A stretch of 64,000 nt of DNA from Pseudomonas lactis (GCF_001439845.1 NZ_JYLO01000006.1:124001-188000), one strand, 5' to 3'. Shown: positions 20,203-30,055, numbered from the stretch's first letter. Notes: generated from the sequence alone by a model not told the origin. Numbers and translations: made by a program.

Positions 20203-21547
20203 GCGACTGCCTGGCAAACACTCGTTGTTCTGGAAGCTGGCTTGCCTGTTGATCGCCTTCTGTTTGCTGATGATTTGGCTCAGTTGGTCGTGGGGCCGCT
20301 ACATGGAGCAGCAGAGCGCGTACCTGTCCGAGAAGTCGCGGGAGATTCTCACTGGCTATGCCGCCGGCGCCGAACTGGCGTGGAGCACACAGGGCAGTGC
20401 TGGCGTGGACGTTTGGCTGCAGCGAATGGCCGAGCGTGAAAGCACCTGGGTTGGCGTGATCGGTAACGACTTGCAGTCCCTGGGCAGCACCCCCTTGAGT
20501 GACAAGGAAAGCCAGCGCCTGACGTTTTTGCGTGGATTGGACTGGCCGGTCAGCCGGCATGTCATCGGTTTGCCCTGGATGAAGGTGCCGTTTCCGGTCG
20601 ACCCTGGCGCGGGGTCGCTGGTGATCGAACTGCCGCAGCGCTTTATGCCTGGGCGCTATCAGCTGTTCTGGCGAGTGGTCACCAATGGTGTGATTCCCGG
20701 TCTATTTACCCTGTTGCTGTGCATCGGCCTCTATCGGCTGCTGATCATGCCCCTCAATCAATTGCGCGAGCAGGCCAACGCCTGGCGTGCCGACCAACTC
20801 AATACGCGGATGTCCCGTGATGCCACCAGCCGTCAGGATGAACTGGGCGAGCTGGGCCGCGCCTTTGACCATATGTCCGAACGCCTGCAGGGCACCGTGC
20901 GTTTGCAGCAGCAGTTGCTGCGCGATATGTCCCATGAACTGCGCACACCCTTGAGCCGCCTGCGGGTAGCCTGCGACAGCGAGCAAGACCTGGCCAAACT
21001 GCGCGAACGCCTGGGCCGGGAAATCGACGCCATGCAGCGCCTGGTGGAAGACAGCCTGCAACTGGCCTGGCTCGACAGCGAAACGACGCCGCTGCCCCAG
21101 GAAGATATTCAGCTCCAGGCGTTATGGGACATATTGAGTGAGAACGCGTGTTTTGAAAGCGGTTGGCCCGCATCGCGCTTGCCGTGCCTGTTACCGGCGG
21201 ACAGTTGGGTGCGCGGCAACCTGAATGCACTGGCCCAGGCCCTGGAAAATATCCTGCGCAACGCCATACGCCACTCGCCCAAGGGCGGCTGCGTGCAACT
21301 CGACGGCTGTCGTGAAGGAGACTATTGGCATATCTGGCTGCAGGATCAGGGCCCGGGGATTGCCGAGGGTGACCTGGAGCGCATCTTCGCGCCCTTTACC
21401 CGCCTGGACGGCTCGCGGCCCGGTGATGGTGGTTTCGGCCTGGGCCTGAGCATTGCCCGCAACGCAGTGCAGCGCCAGGGCGGTCGCTTATGGGCAGAAA
21501 ACACCGGGCAGGGTCTGCGGGTGCATTTGCACTTGCTGGCCCGTTAG
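20189..21547 (+). CDS. Sensor histidine kinase partner of the upstream regulator
   Basis: A 452-residue inner-membrane kinase. It has transmembrane segments at about 14-34 and 165-187, a periplasmic domain of ~130 residues, HAMP, the H-box His249 in LLRDMSHELRTPLSRLR, an N-box (NILRNAIRHS) and G-boxes (DQGPGIAEGD, GFGLGLSIARN). It overlaps the regulator gene by 14 bases. By position it could be PirS-like (iron/enterobactin sensing in P. aeruginosa), but no siderophore receptor gene follows. Confidence 0.88.
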   Translation: MKGFERLPGKHSLFWKLACLLIAFCLLMIWLSWSWGRYMEQQSAYLSEKSREILTGYAAGAELAWSTQGSAGVDVWLQRMAERESTWVGVIGNDLQSLGSTPLSDKESQRLTFLRGLDWPVSRHVIGLPWMKVPFPVDPGAGSLVIELPQRFMPGRYQLFWRVVTNGVIPGLFTLLLCIGLYRLLIMPLNQLREQANAWRADQLNTRMSRDATSRQDELGELGRAFDHMSERLQGTVRLQQQLLRDMSHELRTPLSRLRVACDSEQDLAKLRERLGREIDAMQRLVEDSLQLAWLDSETTPLPQEDIQLQALWDILSENACFESGWPASRLPCLLPADSWVRGNLNALAQALENILRNAIRHSPKGGCVQLDGCREGDYWHIWLQDQGPGIAEGDLERIFAPFTRLDGSRPGDGGFGLGLSIARNAVQRQGGRLWAENTGQGLRVHLHLLAR

Positions 21548-21550
21548 CGT

Positions 21551-22066
21551 TCAGCGCCTACGCAGTTTGCGTTTTTTCCACTGGTGCGCCACCCACCAGC
21601 GCCAGTACGCCATGGTCAGGCAATAGGCCAAGGCGCCCAATACCACCCCCAATACCACCGAACCCAGCAAGAATGGCTGCCAGAGGGTGCTCAACTGGCC
21701 GCTGATCCATTCCCACGTCAGGTTATCGGGCAAGCTGCGTGGCGGTACATTCATCAGCCAGGCGCCGGTCATATAGGTGCAGATGAACACCACCGGCATG
21801 GTGATGGGGTTGGTCAACCACACCAGGCTGATGGCGATAGGCATATTGCCGCGCACCCAGATCGCCAGGACTGCGGCGAGCAACATCTGCAACGGAATCG
21901 GGATAAACGCCGCAAATAAACCCACCGCCATGGCGCGCGCCACGGAGTGTCGGTTCAAGTGCCAGAGGTTAGGGTCATGCAGCAGCGTGCCAAGAAACTG
22001 TAATGACTTGTGTTCCCTGATACTGCTGGGATCGGGCATGTACCGTTTGAATAAGCGCCGGGGCAT
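21551..22066 (-). CDS. DUF2062 inner-membrane protein
   Basis: A 171-residue protein with three or more hydrophobic segments and the DUF2062 signature ARAMAVGLFAAFIPIPLQM and SLVWLTNPITMPVV. The function is unknown. It converges on the sensor kinase gene with only three bases between stop codons, and its start faces the comEC promoter region. Confidence 0.85.
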   Translation of the reverse strand: MPRRLFKRYMPDPSSIREHKSLQFLGTLLHDPNLWHLNRHSVARAMAVGLFAAFIPIPLQMLLAAVLAIWVRGNMPIAISLVWLTNPITMPVVFICTYMTGAWLMNVPPRSLPDNLTWEWISGQLSTLWQPFLLGSVVLGVVLGALAYCLTMAYWRWWVAHQWKKRKLRRR

Positions 22067-22201
22067 AAGGGGTCCAGGTCAATTCGAGGGGCAAGTATGC
22101 CCGGATTCTATAAACAGAAAATTCAGACTTTGTGACAAAACATCATAGGCGCTGTCGTTCAGCCGGCTAAGACTGAGTGGATCACTGGAAAAGGATGATC
22201 C

Positions 22202-24427
22202 ATGAAGACAGGGATGTTGGCGTTGGCGCTGGGGTTGCTGACGTTGCGTTGGTTGCCGGTGTTGCCGCCTGGTGCCGGGTTATTGGCCATGCTGGTGCTG
22301 GCCTTGATGCTGTTGCCTTTTCGGTCCTATCCCGTGGCGTTCTTTCTGGTGGGCTTGAGTTGGGCTTGCTTCAGCGCGCAGCGGGCGCTGGATGATCGGC
22401 TGCAGCCTGCCATGGACGGGCAAACTCGCTGGGTGGAGGGGCATGTGGTCGGCTTGCCCCAGCAGACGGTTACGGGCGTGCGCTTTGAACTGGCCGACGG
22501 CCGGTCGCGCAAGGTCCGGCTGCCCAAACGTATCCGCGTGTCCTGGCACGGCGGGCCAGTGGTGAACAGTGGCGAACGCTGGCGCTTGGCGTTGACACTC
22601 AAGCGGCCTGCGGGCCTGCTCAATTTTCATGGAGTTGACCACGAAGCCTGGCTGCTGGCCCAGCGTATCGGTGCCACTGCAACGGTAAAAGACGGTGAGC
22701 GTCTCGCACCCGCCCGCAATGCCTGGCGCGATGCTGTTCGCCAGCGCCTGATGGCGGTGGATGCCCAAGGCCGCGAGGCAGGGCTGGCGGCGCTGGTATT
22801 GGGCGACAGTTCCGGCCTGGCACCTGAGGATTGGCAGGTGTTGCAGGACACGGGCACGGTGCATCTGCTGGTGATTTCCGGGCAGCACATCGGCTTGCTG
22901 GCGGGCTTGATCTACGGCTTGGTCGCGGTATTGGCGCGCTATGGTTGCTGGCCCCGAACCTGGCCGTGGCTGCCGTGGGCGTGCGGCCTGGCTTTTGGCG
23001 CAGCGTTGGGTTATGGCCTGCTGGCGGGGTTTGGCGTGCCGGTGCAGCGGGCCTGTGTGATGGTCGGCCTGGTGTTGCTGTGGCGTCTGCGTTTCCGCCA
23101 TTTGGGGCTGTGGTGGCCGTTGCTGCTGGCGCTGAATGGCGTGCTGGTGCTGGAGCCCTTGGCCAGCCTGCAGGTGGGGTTCTGGCTGTCGTTTGCGGCG
23201 GTCGCGGTGTTGCTGCTGGCGTTCGGCGGGCGCTTGGGGCCGTGGAGCGTCTGGCAGGCGTGGACCCGGCCCCAGTGGTTGATTGCCATAGGCTTGTTTC
23301 CGGTGTTGCTGGTGCTGGGTCTGCCCATCAGCCTCAGCGCACCGGTGGCCAATCTGTTTGCCGTGCCGTGGATCAGTCTGGTGGTGCTGCCCTTGGCGCT
23401 GCTGGGCACGGCGTTGTTGTGGGTGCCGCTGGCGGGGGAAGGTGTGCTGTGGCTGGCTGGCGGCGCGCTGGACGGATTGTTCAAGGGCCTGGCGCTGCTG
23501 GCTGCGCAGTTGCCGGCGTGGGTGCCGCCCGAGGTGCCGCTGGGGTATTGGCTGGTCAGCCTGATGGGCGCAGTGGTGTTACTGCTGCCCAAAGGGGTGC
23601 CGTTCCGGGTGTTGGGCTGGCCCATGCTGTTGATGGCCGTTTTTCCGCCCCGGGAGTGGGTGCCCCACGGACAGGTAGAGGTGCTGCAACTGGATGTCGG
23701 CCAGGGGCAGGCACTGATCCTGCGTACCCGCCACCACACCTTGCTCTACGATGCCGGGCCGCGCTCGGGGCCTGTCGACCTCGGCGCGCGCGTCGTGTTG
23801 CCGTCGTTGAAAAAACTCGGGGTAGGGCAGTTGGACATGATGCTGCTCAGCCATGCCGACGCCGATCACGCCGGTGGTGCGGCGGCGGTGGCTCGGGGGC
23901 TGCCCGTCAAACGCGTGGTGGGCGGCGAAACCGAGGGCTTGCCATCCTTTCTCGCCACCCAGCCCTGTACCAGCGGCGAGCGCTGGGAGTGGGACGGCGT
24001 GTCGTTTGAGCTGTGGCAGTGGGCGGGTGGGCTTGAGGGCAATCCGAGGTCGTGCGTGCTGCAAGTCGAGGCCAATGGCGAACGCCTGCTGCTCACCGGC
24101 GATATTGATCGCGCCGCCGAAGAGGCGTTTCTGGCATCCCCGCTGGCGGTTCCGACCGACTGGCTACAAGCTCCGCACCATGGCAGCCGCAGTTCTTCGT
24201 CCTGGCCTTTCGTACAACGGTTGGCGCCCACCTCGGTGTTGATTTCCCGCGGGCGCAGCAATACGTTCGGCCATCCTCATCCGCAGGTCCTGGAACGCTA
24301 CCAAGCGCTGGGCAGCCGGGTGTATGACAGCGCCGAACAGGGCGCCGTGCGCCTGCGCCTGGGGGCGTTTGTGCCTGCGACGGTTGCGCGCAGCCAACGT
24401 CGTTTCTGGCGCGAACCGTTACCGTAA
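22202..24427 (+). CDS. comEC: ComEC/Rec2 family DNA-uptake channel
   Basis: A 741-residue inner-membrane protein. The N-terminal DUF4131 region has an OB-like soluble part (about 65-160), followed by the polytopic Competence domain (HLLVISGQHIGLLAGL near 220) and a C-terminal metallo-beta-lactamase domain (LDVGQGQALILRT near 495, LLSHADADHAGG near 550, LQAPHHGSRSS near 655). ComEC carries single-stranded DNA across the inner membrane in natural transformation. The HxDxDH motif is complete, so the nuclease-like domain looks active. Confidence 0.93.
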   Translation: MKTGMLALALGLLTLRWLPVLPPGAGLLAMLVLALMLLPFRSYPVAFFLVGLSWACFSAQRALDDRLQPAMDGQTRWVEGHVVGLPQQTVTGVRFELADGRSRKVRLPKRIRVSWHGGPVVNSGERWRLALTLKRPAGLLNFHGVDHEAWLLAQRIGATATVKDGERLAPARNAWRDAVRQRLMAVDAQGREAGLAALVLGDSSGLAPEDWQVLQDTGTVHLLVISGQHIGLLAGLIYGLVAVLARYGCWPRTWPWLPWACGLAFGAALGYGLLAGFGVPVQRACVMVGLVLLWRLRFRHLGLWWPLLLALNGVLVLEPLASLQVGFWLSFAAVAVLLLAFGGRLGPWSVWQAWTRPQWLIAIGLFPVLLVLGLPISLSAPVANLFAVPWISLVVLPLALLGTALLWVPLAGEGVLWLAGGALDGLFKGLALLAAQLPAWVPPEVPLGYWLVSLMGAVVLLLPKGVPFRVLGWPMLLMAVFPPREWVPHGQVEVLQLDVGQGQALILRTRHHTLLYDAGPRSGPVDLGARVVLPSLKKLGVGQLDMMLLSHADADHAGGAAAVARGLPVKRVVGGETEGLPSFLATQPCTSGERWEWDGVSFELWQWAGGLEGNPRSCVLQVEANGERLLLTGDIDRAAEEAFLASPLAVPTDWLQAPHHGSRSSSSWPFVQRLAPTSVLISRGRSNTFGHPHPQVLERYQALGSRVYDSAEQGAVRLRLGAFVPATVARSQRRFWREPLP

Positions 24428-24535
24428 TCAGGCGTTACCAACGTCTCGAACCGCGACAGACGGACCTGTAGCCGGTGAACCCCTCTGTTGACCCTATATG
24501 GTAAAGTGGCGCACTTTTTCGAGGGGACATTCACT

Positions 24536-25171
24536 GTGTGGGAATTGGTCAAATCCGGCGGCTGGATGATGTTGCCGATCATTCTGAGCTCCATCGTCGC
24601 ACTCGGCATCGTCGCCGAACGCCTGTGGACCCTGCGCGCCAGTCGCGTCACCCCCGAGCACTTGCTGGGGCAGGTCTGGGGCTGGATCAAGAACAAGCAG
24701 CTCGACAAGCAAAAGCTCAAGGAGCTGCGTGCCAATTCGCCACTGGGTGAAATCCTCGCCGCCGGCCTGGCCAATTCCAAGCATGGTCGCGAGATCATGA
24801 AGGAGTGCATTGAAGAAGCGGCCGCCCGGGTCATCCATGAGCTGGAGCGCTATATCAACGCCCTTGGCACTATCGCCGCCATGGCGCCGTTGCTGGGTTT
24901 GCTTGGCACGGTCCTGGGCATGATCGATATCTTCAGTGCGTTCACGGGCTCGGGTATGACCACCAACGCGTCGGTGCTGGCCGGGGGCATTTCCAAGGCC
25001 TTGATCACCACCGCCGCGGGTTTGATGGTGGGTATCCCTTCGGTGTTCTTCCACCGTTTCCTGCAGCGGCGCATTGATGAGCTGGTGGTCGGCATGGAAC
25101 AGGAAGCTATCAAGCTGGTAGAGGTGGTGCAGGGCGACCGTGATGTAGACCTGGTCGAGGGCAAAGCGTGA
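24536..25171 (+). CDS. MotA/TolQ/ExbB proton channel family protein
   Basis: A 211-residue ExbB-type protein. Start chosen at the GTG of VWELVKSGGWMMLPI behind GAGGGGAC; an upstream ATG lacks a ribosome site. The three membrane helices and the channel motif AAMAPLLGLLGTVLGMIDIF plus ITTAAGLMVGIPSV fit the family. With the adjacent ExbD-like gene it makes a proton-driven energising complex. Its placement before lpxK is conserved, so it may serve a specific envelope process rather than general TonB energising. Confidence 0.92.
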   Translation: MWELVKSGGWMMLPIILSSIVALGIVAERLWTLRASRVTPEHLLGQVWGWIKNKQLDKQKLKELRANSPLGEILAAGLANSKHGREIMKECIEEAAARVIHELERYINALGTIAAMAPLLGLLGTVLGMIDIFSAFTGSGMTTNASVLAGGISKALITTAAGLMVGIPSVFFHRFLQRRIDELVVGMEQEAIKLVEVVQGDRDVDLVEGKA

Positions 25172-25596
25172 AATTTCGCCGCAAGCAACGGGAAAATGTC
25201 GATATCAACCTCGCGTCGTTGATCGACGTGGTGTTTATCCTGCTGCTGTTTTTTGTCGTGACCACCACCTTCACCCGCGAAACCCAGCTGCGTGTCGACT
25301 TGCCTGAAGCGGTAAGCGGCTCGCCTGCCGAAGACCAGCAGGTCAAGCAACTGGACATCGCCATCAGCGCCGAAGGGGTGTTTTCGGTGAATAACCAGTT
25401 GCTCGAGAAAAACGACCTAGCCAGCCTGATGGAGGCCTTGCAGAAGGAGTCCGGCGGCGACACCCAATTGCCGCTGTCCATCAGCGCCGATGGCAAGACT
25501 CCGCATCAATCCGTGATCACCGCCATGGACGCTGCCGGCAAGCTCGGTTTCAGCCATTTGCGCATGACCACCGTCGAGGCGGCGAGCCCGCCCTGA
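25168..25596 (+). CDS. ExbD/TolR biopolymer transport protein
   Basis: A 142-residue single-pass inner-membrane protein. The segment [21 protein letters not shown] holds the essential Asp of the family (LIDVVF). The periplasmic domain follows. It overlaps the exbB-like gene by 4 bases and its stop shares a base with the lpxK start. Confidence 0.92.
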   Translation: MKFRRKQRENVDINLASLIDVVFILLLFFVVTTTFTRETQLRVDLPEAVSGSPAEDQQVKQLDIAISAEGVFSVNNQLLEKNDLASLMEALQKESGGDTQLPLSISADGKTPHQSVITAMDAAGKLGFSHLRMTTVEAASPP

Positions 25597-26606
25597 TGGC
25601 CATGTCCGAGCGCTTACTCAAGGCCTGGTACGAGGGCCACCCGGCACTGGCATTGTTGCGGCCGCTGGAATCGCTGTATCGCCGCGTGGTGCAACGTAAG
25701 CGTGCGCGCTTTGTGGCAGGCGAGGGCGAGATTTATCAAGCGCCGGTGCCAGTGGTCGTGGTGGGTAATATCACGGTAGGAGGTACCGGCAAGACGCCGT
25801 TGATCCTGTGGTTGATCGAGCACTGCCGTCGCAGCGGTTTGCGCGTGGGCGTGGTCAGTCGAGGCTACGGTGCCAAGCCGCCGCAGTTGCCGTGGCGGGT
25901 CGAGGCCGGCCACAGTGCCGAGGTGGCCGGTGATGAACCCTTGCTGATCGTGCAGCGCAGTGGCGTCCCTTTGATGATCGACCCCGATCGCAGTCGCGCG
26001 GTAAAGGCCCTGCTGTCCAGTGAGCCCCTGGACCTGATCCTCTCCGATGACGGCCTGCAGCACTACCGTCTGGCCCGCGATCTTGAACTGGTGCTGATCG
26101 ATGCCGCCCGCGGCCTCGGCAACCGCCGCTGCCTGCCTGCCGGGCCGTTGCGCGAACCGGTGGAGCGCCTGCACAGTGTGGATGCGGTGCTCTATAACGG
26201 TGCCGCCTCGGACCGTGAAGAGGGTTTTGCCTTCCGCCTACAGCCCACAGCGCTGGTCAACCTGCACAGCGGCGAGCGCCAGCCGGTCACCTATTTCCCG
26301 CAGGGCCAGCAGGTGCATGCGGTGGCCGGTATCGGTAACCCGCAACGTTTCTTCAATACCCTTGAAACGCTACACTGGCAGCCGCTACCCCATGCTTTTG
26401 CCGACCACGCGCCCTACAGCGCCGAGGTCTTGAGTTTTACCCCGTCATTGCCGCTGGTCATGACCGAAAAGGACGCGGTGAAGTGCCGCGCCTTTGCCCA
26501 GCCCGACTGGTGGTACCTTGCGGTGGATGCGGTACCGTCGCCGGCGTTCGTCGCCTGGTTCGACACGCAGCTGATGCGTCTGCTGCCCAACCGTCGCTTG
26601 CCTTAA
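25596..26606 (+). CDS. lpxK: Tetraacyldisaccharide 4'-kinase LpxK
   Basis: A 336-residue inner-membrane-associated kinase that phosphorylates the 4' position of the lipid A precursor. The Walker A loop is [16 protein letters not shown], with the DEP segment [14 protein letters not shown] and the family motif [23 protein letters not shown]. Length and start match the family. It is coupled by a one-base overlap to the ExbD-like gene. Confidence 0.96.
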   Translation: MAMSERLLKAWYEGHPALALLRPLESLYRRVVQRKRARFVAGEGEIYQAPVPVVVVGNITVGGTGKTPLILWLIEHCRRSGLRVGVVSRGYGAKPPQLPWRVEAGHSAEVAGDEPLLIVQRSGVPLMIDPDRSRAVKALLSSEPLDLILSDDGLQHYRLARDLELVLIDAARGLGNRRCLPAGPLREPVERLHSVDAVLYNGAASDREEGFAFRLQPTALVNLHSGERQPVTYFPQGQQVHAVAGIGNPQRFFNTLETLHWQPLPHAFADHAPYSAEVLSFTPSLPLVMTEKDAVKCRAFAQPDWWYLAVDAVPSPAFVAWFDTQLMRLLPNRRLP

Positions 26607-26630
26607 AACGCTTCTTTCCAGGAAACACTC

Positions 26631-26816
26631 ATGGACACCAAACTGCTCGATATCCTCGCTTGCCCGATCTGCAAAGGCCCGCTCAAGCTCAGCGCCGACA
26701 AAACCGAGCTGATCAGCAAAGGTGCCGGCCTGGCTTACCCTATCCGTGATGGGATCCCGGTCATGCTCGAAAGCGAAGCCCGTACCCTGACCACCGATGA
26801 GCGCCTGGATAAATGA
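26631..26816 (+). CDS. Trm112/YcaR family protein
   Basis: A 61-residue protein, [18 protein letters not shown] at the N terminus, with the Trm112 motifs CPICKGPL and [17 protein letters not shown]. Bacterial members often sit between lpxK and kdsB, as here. The precise role is unsettled; eukaryotic Trm112 activates methyltransferases. The stop overlaps the kdsB start. Confidence 0.93.
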   Translation: MDTKLLDILACPICKGPLKLSADKTELISKGAGLAYPIRDGIPVMLESEARTLTTDERLDK

Positions 26817-27577
26817 CCACCGCCTTTACCGTTGTCATCCCCTCGCGCTATGCCTCGACGCGCCTGCCGGGCAAACCGTTGCAAATGATCGGCGATAAGC
26901 CGATGGTTCAGCTGGTGTGGGAGCAAGCCTGCAAAAGCAGCGCCGAGCGCGTGGTAGTGGCCACCGATGACCCGCGAATTATCGAGGCATGCAAAGGTTT
27001 TGGTGCCGAAGCGGTACTGACCCGCGAAGACCATAACTCCGGCACTGATCGCCTGGCCGAAGTCGCCACTCAGCTGGGTCTGGCACCCGACGCGATCGTA
27101 GTGAACGTGCAGGGTGACGAGCCATTGATACCGCCGGGTGTCATCGATCAGGTCGCTGCCAACCTCGCGGCCCATGGCGAGGCGCGTATGGCGACCCTGG
27201 CCGAACCGATCGAAGACATCGAGACGCTGTTCAACCCGAACGTGGTGAAAGTGGTCAGCGACATCAACGGCCTGGCACTGACGTTCAGTCGCTCCACCTT
27301 GCCGTGGGCGCGGGATGCCTTTGCCAAGAATCGCGACGTGTTGCCGGAGGGCGTGCCATATCGCCGCCATATCGGCATCTATGCTTACCGCGCCGGTTTC
27401 CTGCACGACTTCGTCAGTTGGGGCCCTTGCTGGCTCGAGAATACCGAGTCCCTGGAACAACTGCGTGCCCTCTGGCACGGCGTGCGTATCCACGTGGGCG
27501 ATGCCTTGGAAGCACCGCCAGCCGGTGTCGACACTCAGGAAGACCTCGAGCGCGTCCGTCGCCTGCTGGGCGCCTGA
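26813..27577 (+). CDS. kdsB: CMP-KDO synthetase KdsB
   Basis: A 254-residue cytidylyltransferase that activates 3-deoxy-D-manno-octulosonate for LPS core synthesis. Nucleotide-binding motif [16 protein letters not shown] and the [12 protein letters not shown] segment are diagnostic. The length is normal. It overlaps the Trm112 gene by 4 bases and shares its last base with the next start. Confidence 0.97.
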   Translation: MTTAFTVVIPSRYASTRLPGKPLQMIGDKPMVQLVWEQACKSSAERVVVATDDPRIIEACKGFGAEAVLTREDHNSGTDRLAEVATQLGLAPDAIVVNVQGDEPLIPPGVIDQVAANLAAHGEARMATLAEPIEDIETLFNPNVVKVVSDINGLALTFSRSTLPWARDAFAKNRDVLPEGVPYRRHIGIYAYRAGFLHDFVSWGPCWLENTESLEQLRALWHGVRIHVGDALEAPPAGVDTQEDLERVRRLLGA

Positions 27578-28041
27578 TGGAAGTTCTGTTTGTATGTCTG
27601 GGCAATATCTGCCGCTCGCCAACCGCTGAAGGCATCTTGCGCCATAAATTGCGCGAGGCCGGCTTGGCGGGGCAGGTTGAGGTGGCGTCTGCCGGTACCG
27701 GCGAATGGCATGTCGGTAACCCACCGGACCAGCGCAGCCAACGTGCGGCGCTGGCGCGAGGTTATGATTTGTCGAGCCAGCGTGCCCAGCAAGTTTCCCG
27801 CGCTGACTTTGCCCGCTACGACCTGATCCTGGCCATGGACCACAGTAACCTGCGCAACCTCAAAGCCATGCAGCCAGGGCAGGGCAAGGCCGAGCTGGAT
27901 TTGTTCCTGCGTCGCTTTGATGGCGAAGTGGACGAGGTGCCAGACCCTTACTATGAAGGTGAGCAAGGTTTCGAACGGGTCCTGGACCTGATCGAACGCG
28001 CCTGTGATTTATTGGTGATCGAATTGAAGGGGCGGTTATGA
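27577..28041 (+). CDS. Low-molecular-weight protein tyrosine phosphatase
   Basis: A 154-residue LMW-PTP with the P-loop VCLGNICRSP (nucleophile Cys7, Arg13) and the acid loop DPYYEG. Start chosen at [10 protein letters not shown], just overlapping kdsB; a longer in-frame extension lies inside kdsB. Such proteins counter BY-kinases in polysaccharide control, but no kinase gene is adjacent. It overlaps murB by 4 bases. Confidence 0.93.
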   Translation: MEVLFVCLGNICRSPTAEGILRHKLREAGLAGQVEVASAGTGEWHVGNPPDQRSQRAALARGYDLSSQRAQQVSRADFARYDLILAMDHSNLRNLKAMQPGQGKAELDLFLRRFDGEVDEVPDPYYEGEQGFERVLDLIERACDLLVIELKGRL

Positions 28042-29057
28042 CCTTGCAAGTGCTTGCGCAGGTATCGCTCAAGCCATTCAACAGCTTTGGCATCGATGTG
28101 AACGCGCAATTGTTCGCCGAGGCCCACAGTGATGCTGACGTGCGCGAGGCCATCGCCTATGCCTCGGCAAACGCGGTGCCGTTGCTGGTGATCGGTGGCG
28201 GCAGCAATTTACTGTTGACCCAGGATATTCCGGCGCTGGTGTTGCGTATGGCGACCCAAGGCATTCGTGTGCTGAGCGACGATGGCACGCACGTGGTGGT
28301 CGAAGCCGAAGCGGGCGAAGCCTGGCATCCGTTTGTGCTGTGGACCCTTGAACACGGCTTCTGCGGCCTGGAAAACCTCAGTCTGATCCCCGGCACTGTC
28401 GGTGCGGCGCCGATGCAGAATATCGGTGCCTATGGCGTAGAGATCAAGGATGTGTTTGCCGGTCTCACCGCCCTGGATCGCCAGACGGGCGAACTGCGGG
28501 ACTTCAGCCTCGACGAATGCAACTTTGCTTACCGTGACAGCCTGTTCAAGCACGAAGTCGGGCGTTGGCTGATCGTGCGGGTACGCTTTGCCCTCAGCCG
28601 CGCCACTCACCTGAAACTCGACTACGGCCCGGTGCAACAGCGCCTGGTCGCGCAGGGCATCACCCACGCCACGCCAAGCGATGTGAGCCGCGCGATTTGC
28701 AGCATTCGCCGCGAGAAACTGCCAGACCCGGCGGAGCTGGGCAATGCGGGCAGCTTCTTCAAGAATCCGCTGGTACCCCAAGCCCTGGCTGTGGAGCTGC
28801 AAAGCCAATATCCGGACCTGGTGGCCTACCCTCAGGCCGACGGCCAGATGAAACTCGCCGCCGGTTGGCTGATCGACAAGGCCGGTTGGAAGGGCTTCCG
28901 GGAGGGCGATGTGGGCGTGCACAAGCTGCAAGCGCTGGTGCTGGTCAATTACGGCACTGCCACCGGGCAGGAGATTGCCCAGCTGGCGCTACGCATCCAG
29001 CAAGATATCTTCAAGCGCTTCAAGGTCGAGTTGGAGATGGAACCCAATCAGTACTGA
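28038..29057 (+). CDS. murB: UDP-N-acetylenolpyruvoylglucosamine reductase MurB
   Basis: A 339-residue flavoprotein that makes UDP-MurNAc for peptidoglycan (type I MurB length). FAD-binding motif LVIGGGSNLLLTQD and the family segments SLIPGTVGAAPMQNIGAYG and AGSFFKNP are present. It is the last gene of the comEC-to-murB block and is followed by a strong terminator. Confidence 0.96.
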   Translation: MTLQVLAQVSLKPFNSFGIDVNAQLFAEAHSDADVREAIAYASANAVPLLVIGGGSNLLLTQDIPALVLRMATQGIRVLSDDGTHVVVEAEAGEAWHPFVLWTLEHGFCGLENLSLIPGTVGAAPMQNIGAYGVEIKDVFAGLTALDRQTGELRDFSLDECNFAYRDSLFKHEVGRWLIVRVRFALSRATHLKLDYGPVQQRLVAQGITHATPSDVSRAICSIRREKLPDPAELGNAGSFFKNPLVPQALAVELQSQYPDLVAYPQADGQMKLAAGWLIDKAGWKGFREGDVGVHKLQALVLVNYGTATGQEIAQLALRIQQDIFKRFKVELEMEPNQY

Positions 29058-29080
29058 GCTTTATCGGGCCTGAAAATGAA

Positions 29081-29116
29081 AATGCCCCGTATCTTGCGAT
29101 ACGGGGCATTTTTTTA
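29081..29116 (+). terminator. Intrinsic terminator after murB
   Basis: AATGCCCCGTAT-CTTGCG-ATACGGGGCATT is a 12-bp perfect stem followed by a T7 run. It lies 23 bases after the murB stop. The stem and a short upstream A run could also stop minus-strand transcripts from the BI-1 gene. Confidence 0.93.
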
Positions 29117-29129
29117 TAGCGCTTGCTGA

Positions 29130-29801
29130 TCAGTCATCGCGGCTCATGATGCCGAAGATCTGCAACAGGCTGATGAACAGGTTGTAGATCGACACATACA
29201 GGCTGATGGTCGCCATGATGTAGTTACGCTCACCGCCGTGGATGATGGCGCTGGTCTGGAACAGGATGCACACCGAGGAAAACAGCACAAAACCCGCGCT
29301 GATCGCCAGTTGCAGGCCGCTGATCTGGAAGAACATGCTGGCCACCACGGCCGCCAGCAACACGAAGAAACCTGCGGTGATGAAGCCACCCAGGAAGCTC
29401 ATGTCCTTACGGCTGATCAGCACGTAGGCCGACAGACCACCAAACACCAGGGCCGTCATGGCAAATGCCGAGCTGACCACTTCAGCACCGCCGGCCATGC
29501 CCAGGTAGCGGTTGAGGATCGGGCCGAGGATAAAGCCCATGAAACCGGTCAAGGCAAACGCCGACACCAGGCCCCAGGCCGAGTCACGCAGCTTGTTGGT
29601 CAGGAAGAACAGACCGTAGAAGCCGATCAACACGACAAAGATATTCGGGTAACCGACGCGCATCTGCTGGGCCACGTAAGCCATCACGCCGCTGAATGCG
29701 AGGGTAAGGGCGAGCAAGCCGTAGGTGTTGCGCAACACGCGGCTGACTTCAAGCTGCTCAGCCTGCGCGTTGCCATTCACTGCGTAATTCTGTTCGCGCA
29801 T
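29130..29801 (-). CDS. Bax inhibitor-1 family membrane protein (YccA-like)
   Basis: A 223-residue protein with seven hydrophobic segments and the family C terminus SLYVSIYNLFISLLQIFGIMS. It resembles E. coli YccA, a modulator of the FtsH protease; related bacterial proteins are pH-gated calcium leak channels. The N terminus MREQNYAVNGNAQAEQLEVSRVLRNTY is typical of pseudomonads. Confidence 0.92.
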   Translation of the reverse strand: MREQNYAVNGNAQAEQLEVSRVLRNTYGLLALTLAFSGVMAYVAQQMRVGYPNIFVVLIGFYGLFFLTNKLRDSAWGLVSAFALTGFMGFILGPILNRYLGMAGGAEVVSSAFAMTALVFGGLSAYVLISRKDMSFLGGFITAGFFVLLAAVVASMFFQISGLQLAISAGFVLFSSVCILFQTSAIIHGGERNYIMATISLYVSIYNLFISLLQIFGIMSRDD

Positions 29802-29878
29802 GGCGACACTCCTTCAGTTTTGAAACGTTCAGTCGCAAAGATCATAACAGACGCCTTGTAACAAGCGATGCAGAGAGT

Positions 29879-29906
29879 TTGACAGTGTGTTTCATTCGGG
29901 TATTAT
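29879..29906 (+). promoter_or_regulatory. Probable sigma70 promoter for tRNA-Ser
   Basis: TTGACA at 29879-29884 and TATTAT at 29901-29906 are 16 bases apart. A second AT-rich box TATAAT at 29934-29939 lies nearer the tRNA but lacks a good -35 element. Confidence 0.5.
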
Positions 29907-29953
29907 GGCGCCCGCTGACACGGGATGGGCTACTATAATCCTGTGATGCACAA

Positions 29954-30044
29954 GGGAAATTGGCAGAGTGGTTGAATGCACCGGTCTTGAAAACCGGCGG
30001 ACGTTAATAGCGTCTCCAGGGTTCGAATCCCTGGTTTCCCGCCA
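29954..30044 (+). tRNA. tRNA-Ser (anticodon TGA)
   Basis: A 91-base class II tRNA with acceptor GGGAAAT pairing GTTTCCC, discriminator G and encoded CCA. The anticodon stem CCGGT/ACCGG carries the loop CTTGAAA with anticodon TGA at 29988-29990. The long variable arm GGACGTTAATAGCGTCTCC and the T arm CAGGGTTCGAATCCCTG confirm a serine tRNA. Confidence 0.96.
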
Positions 30045-30055
30045 AGATTTACACG

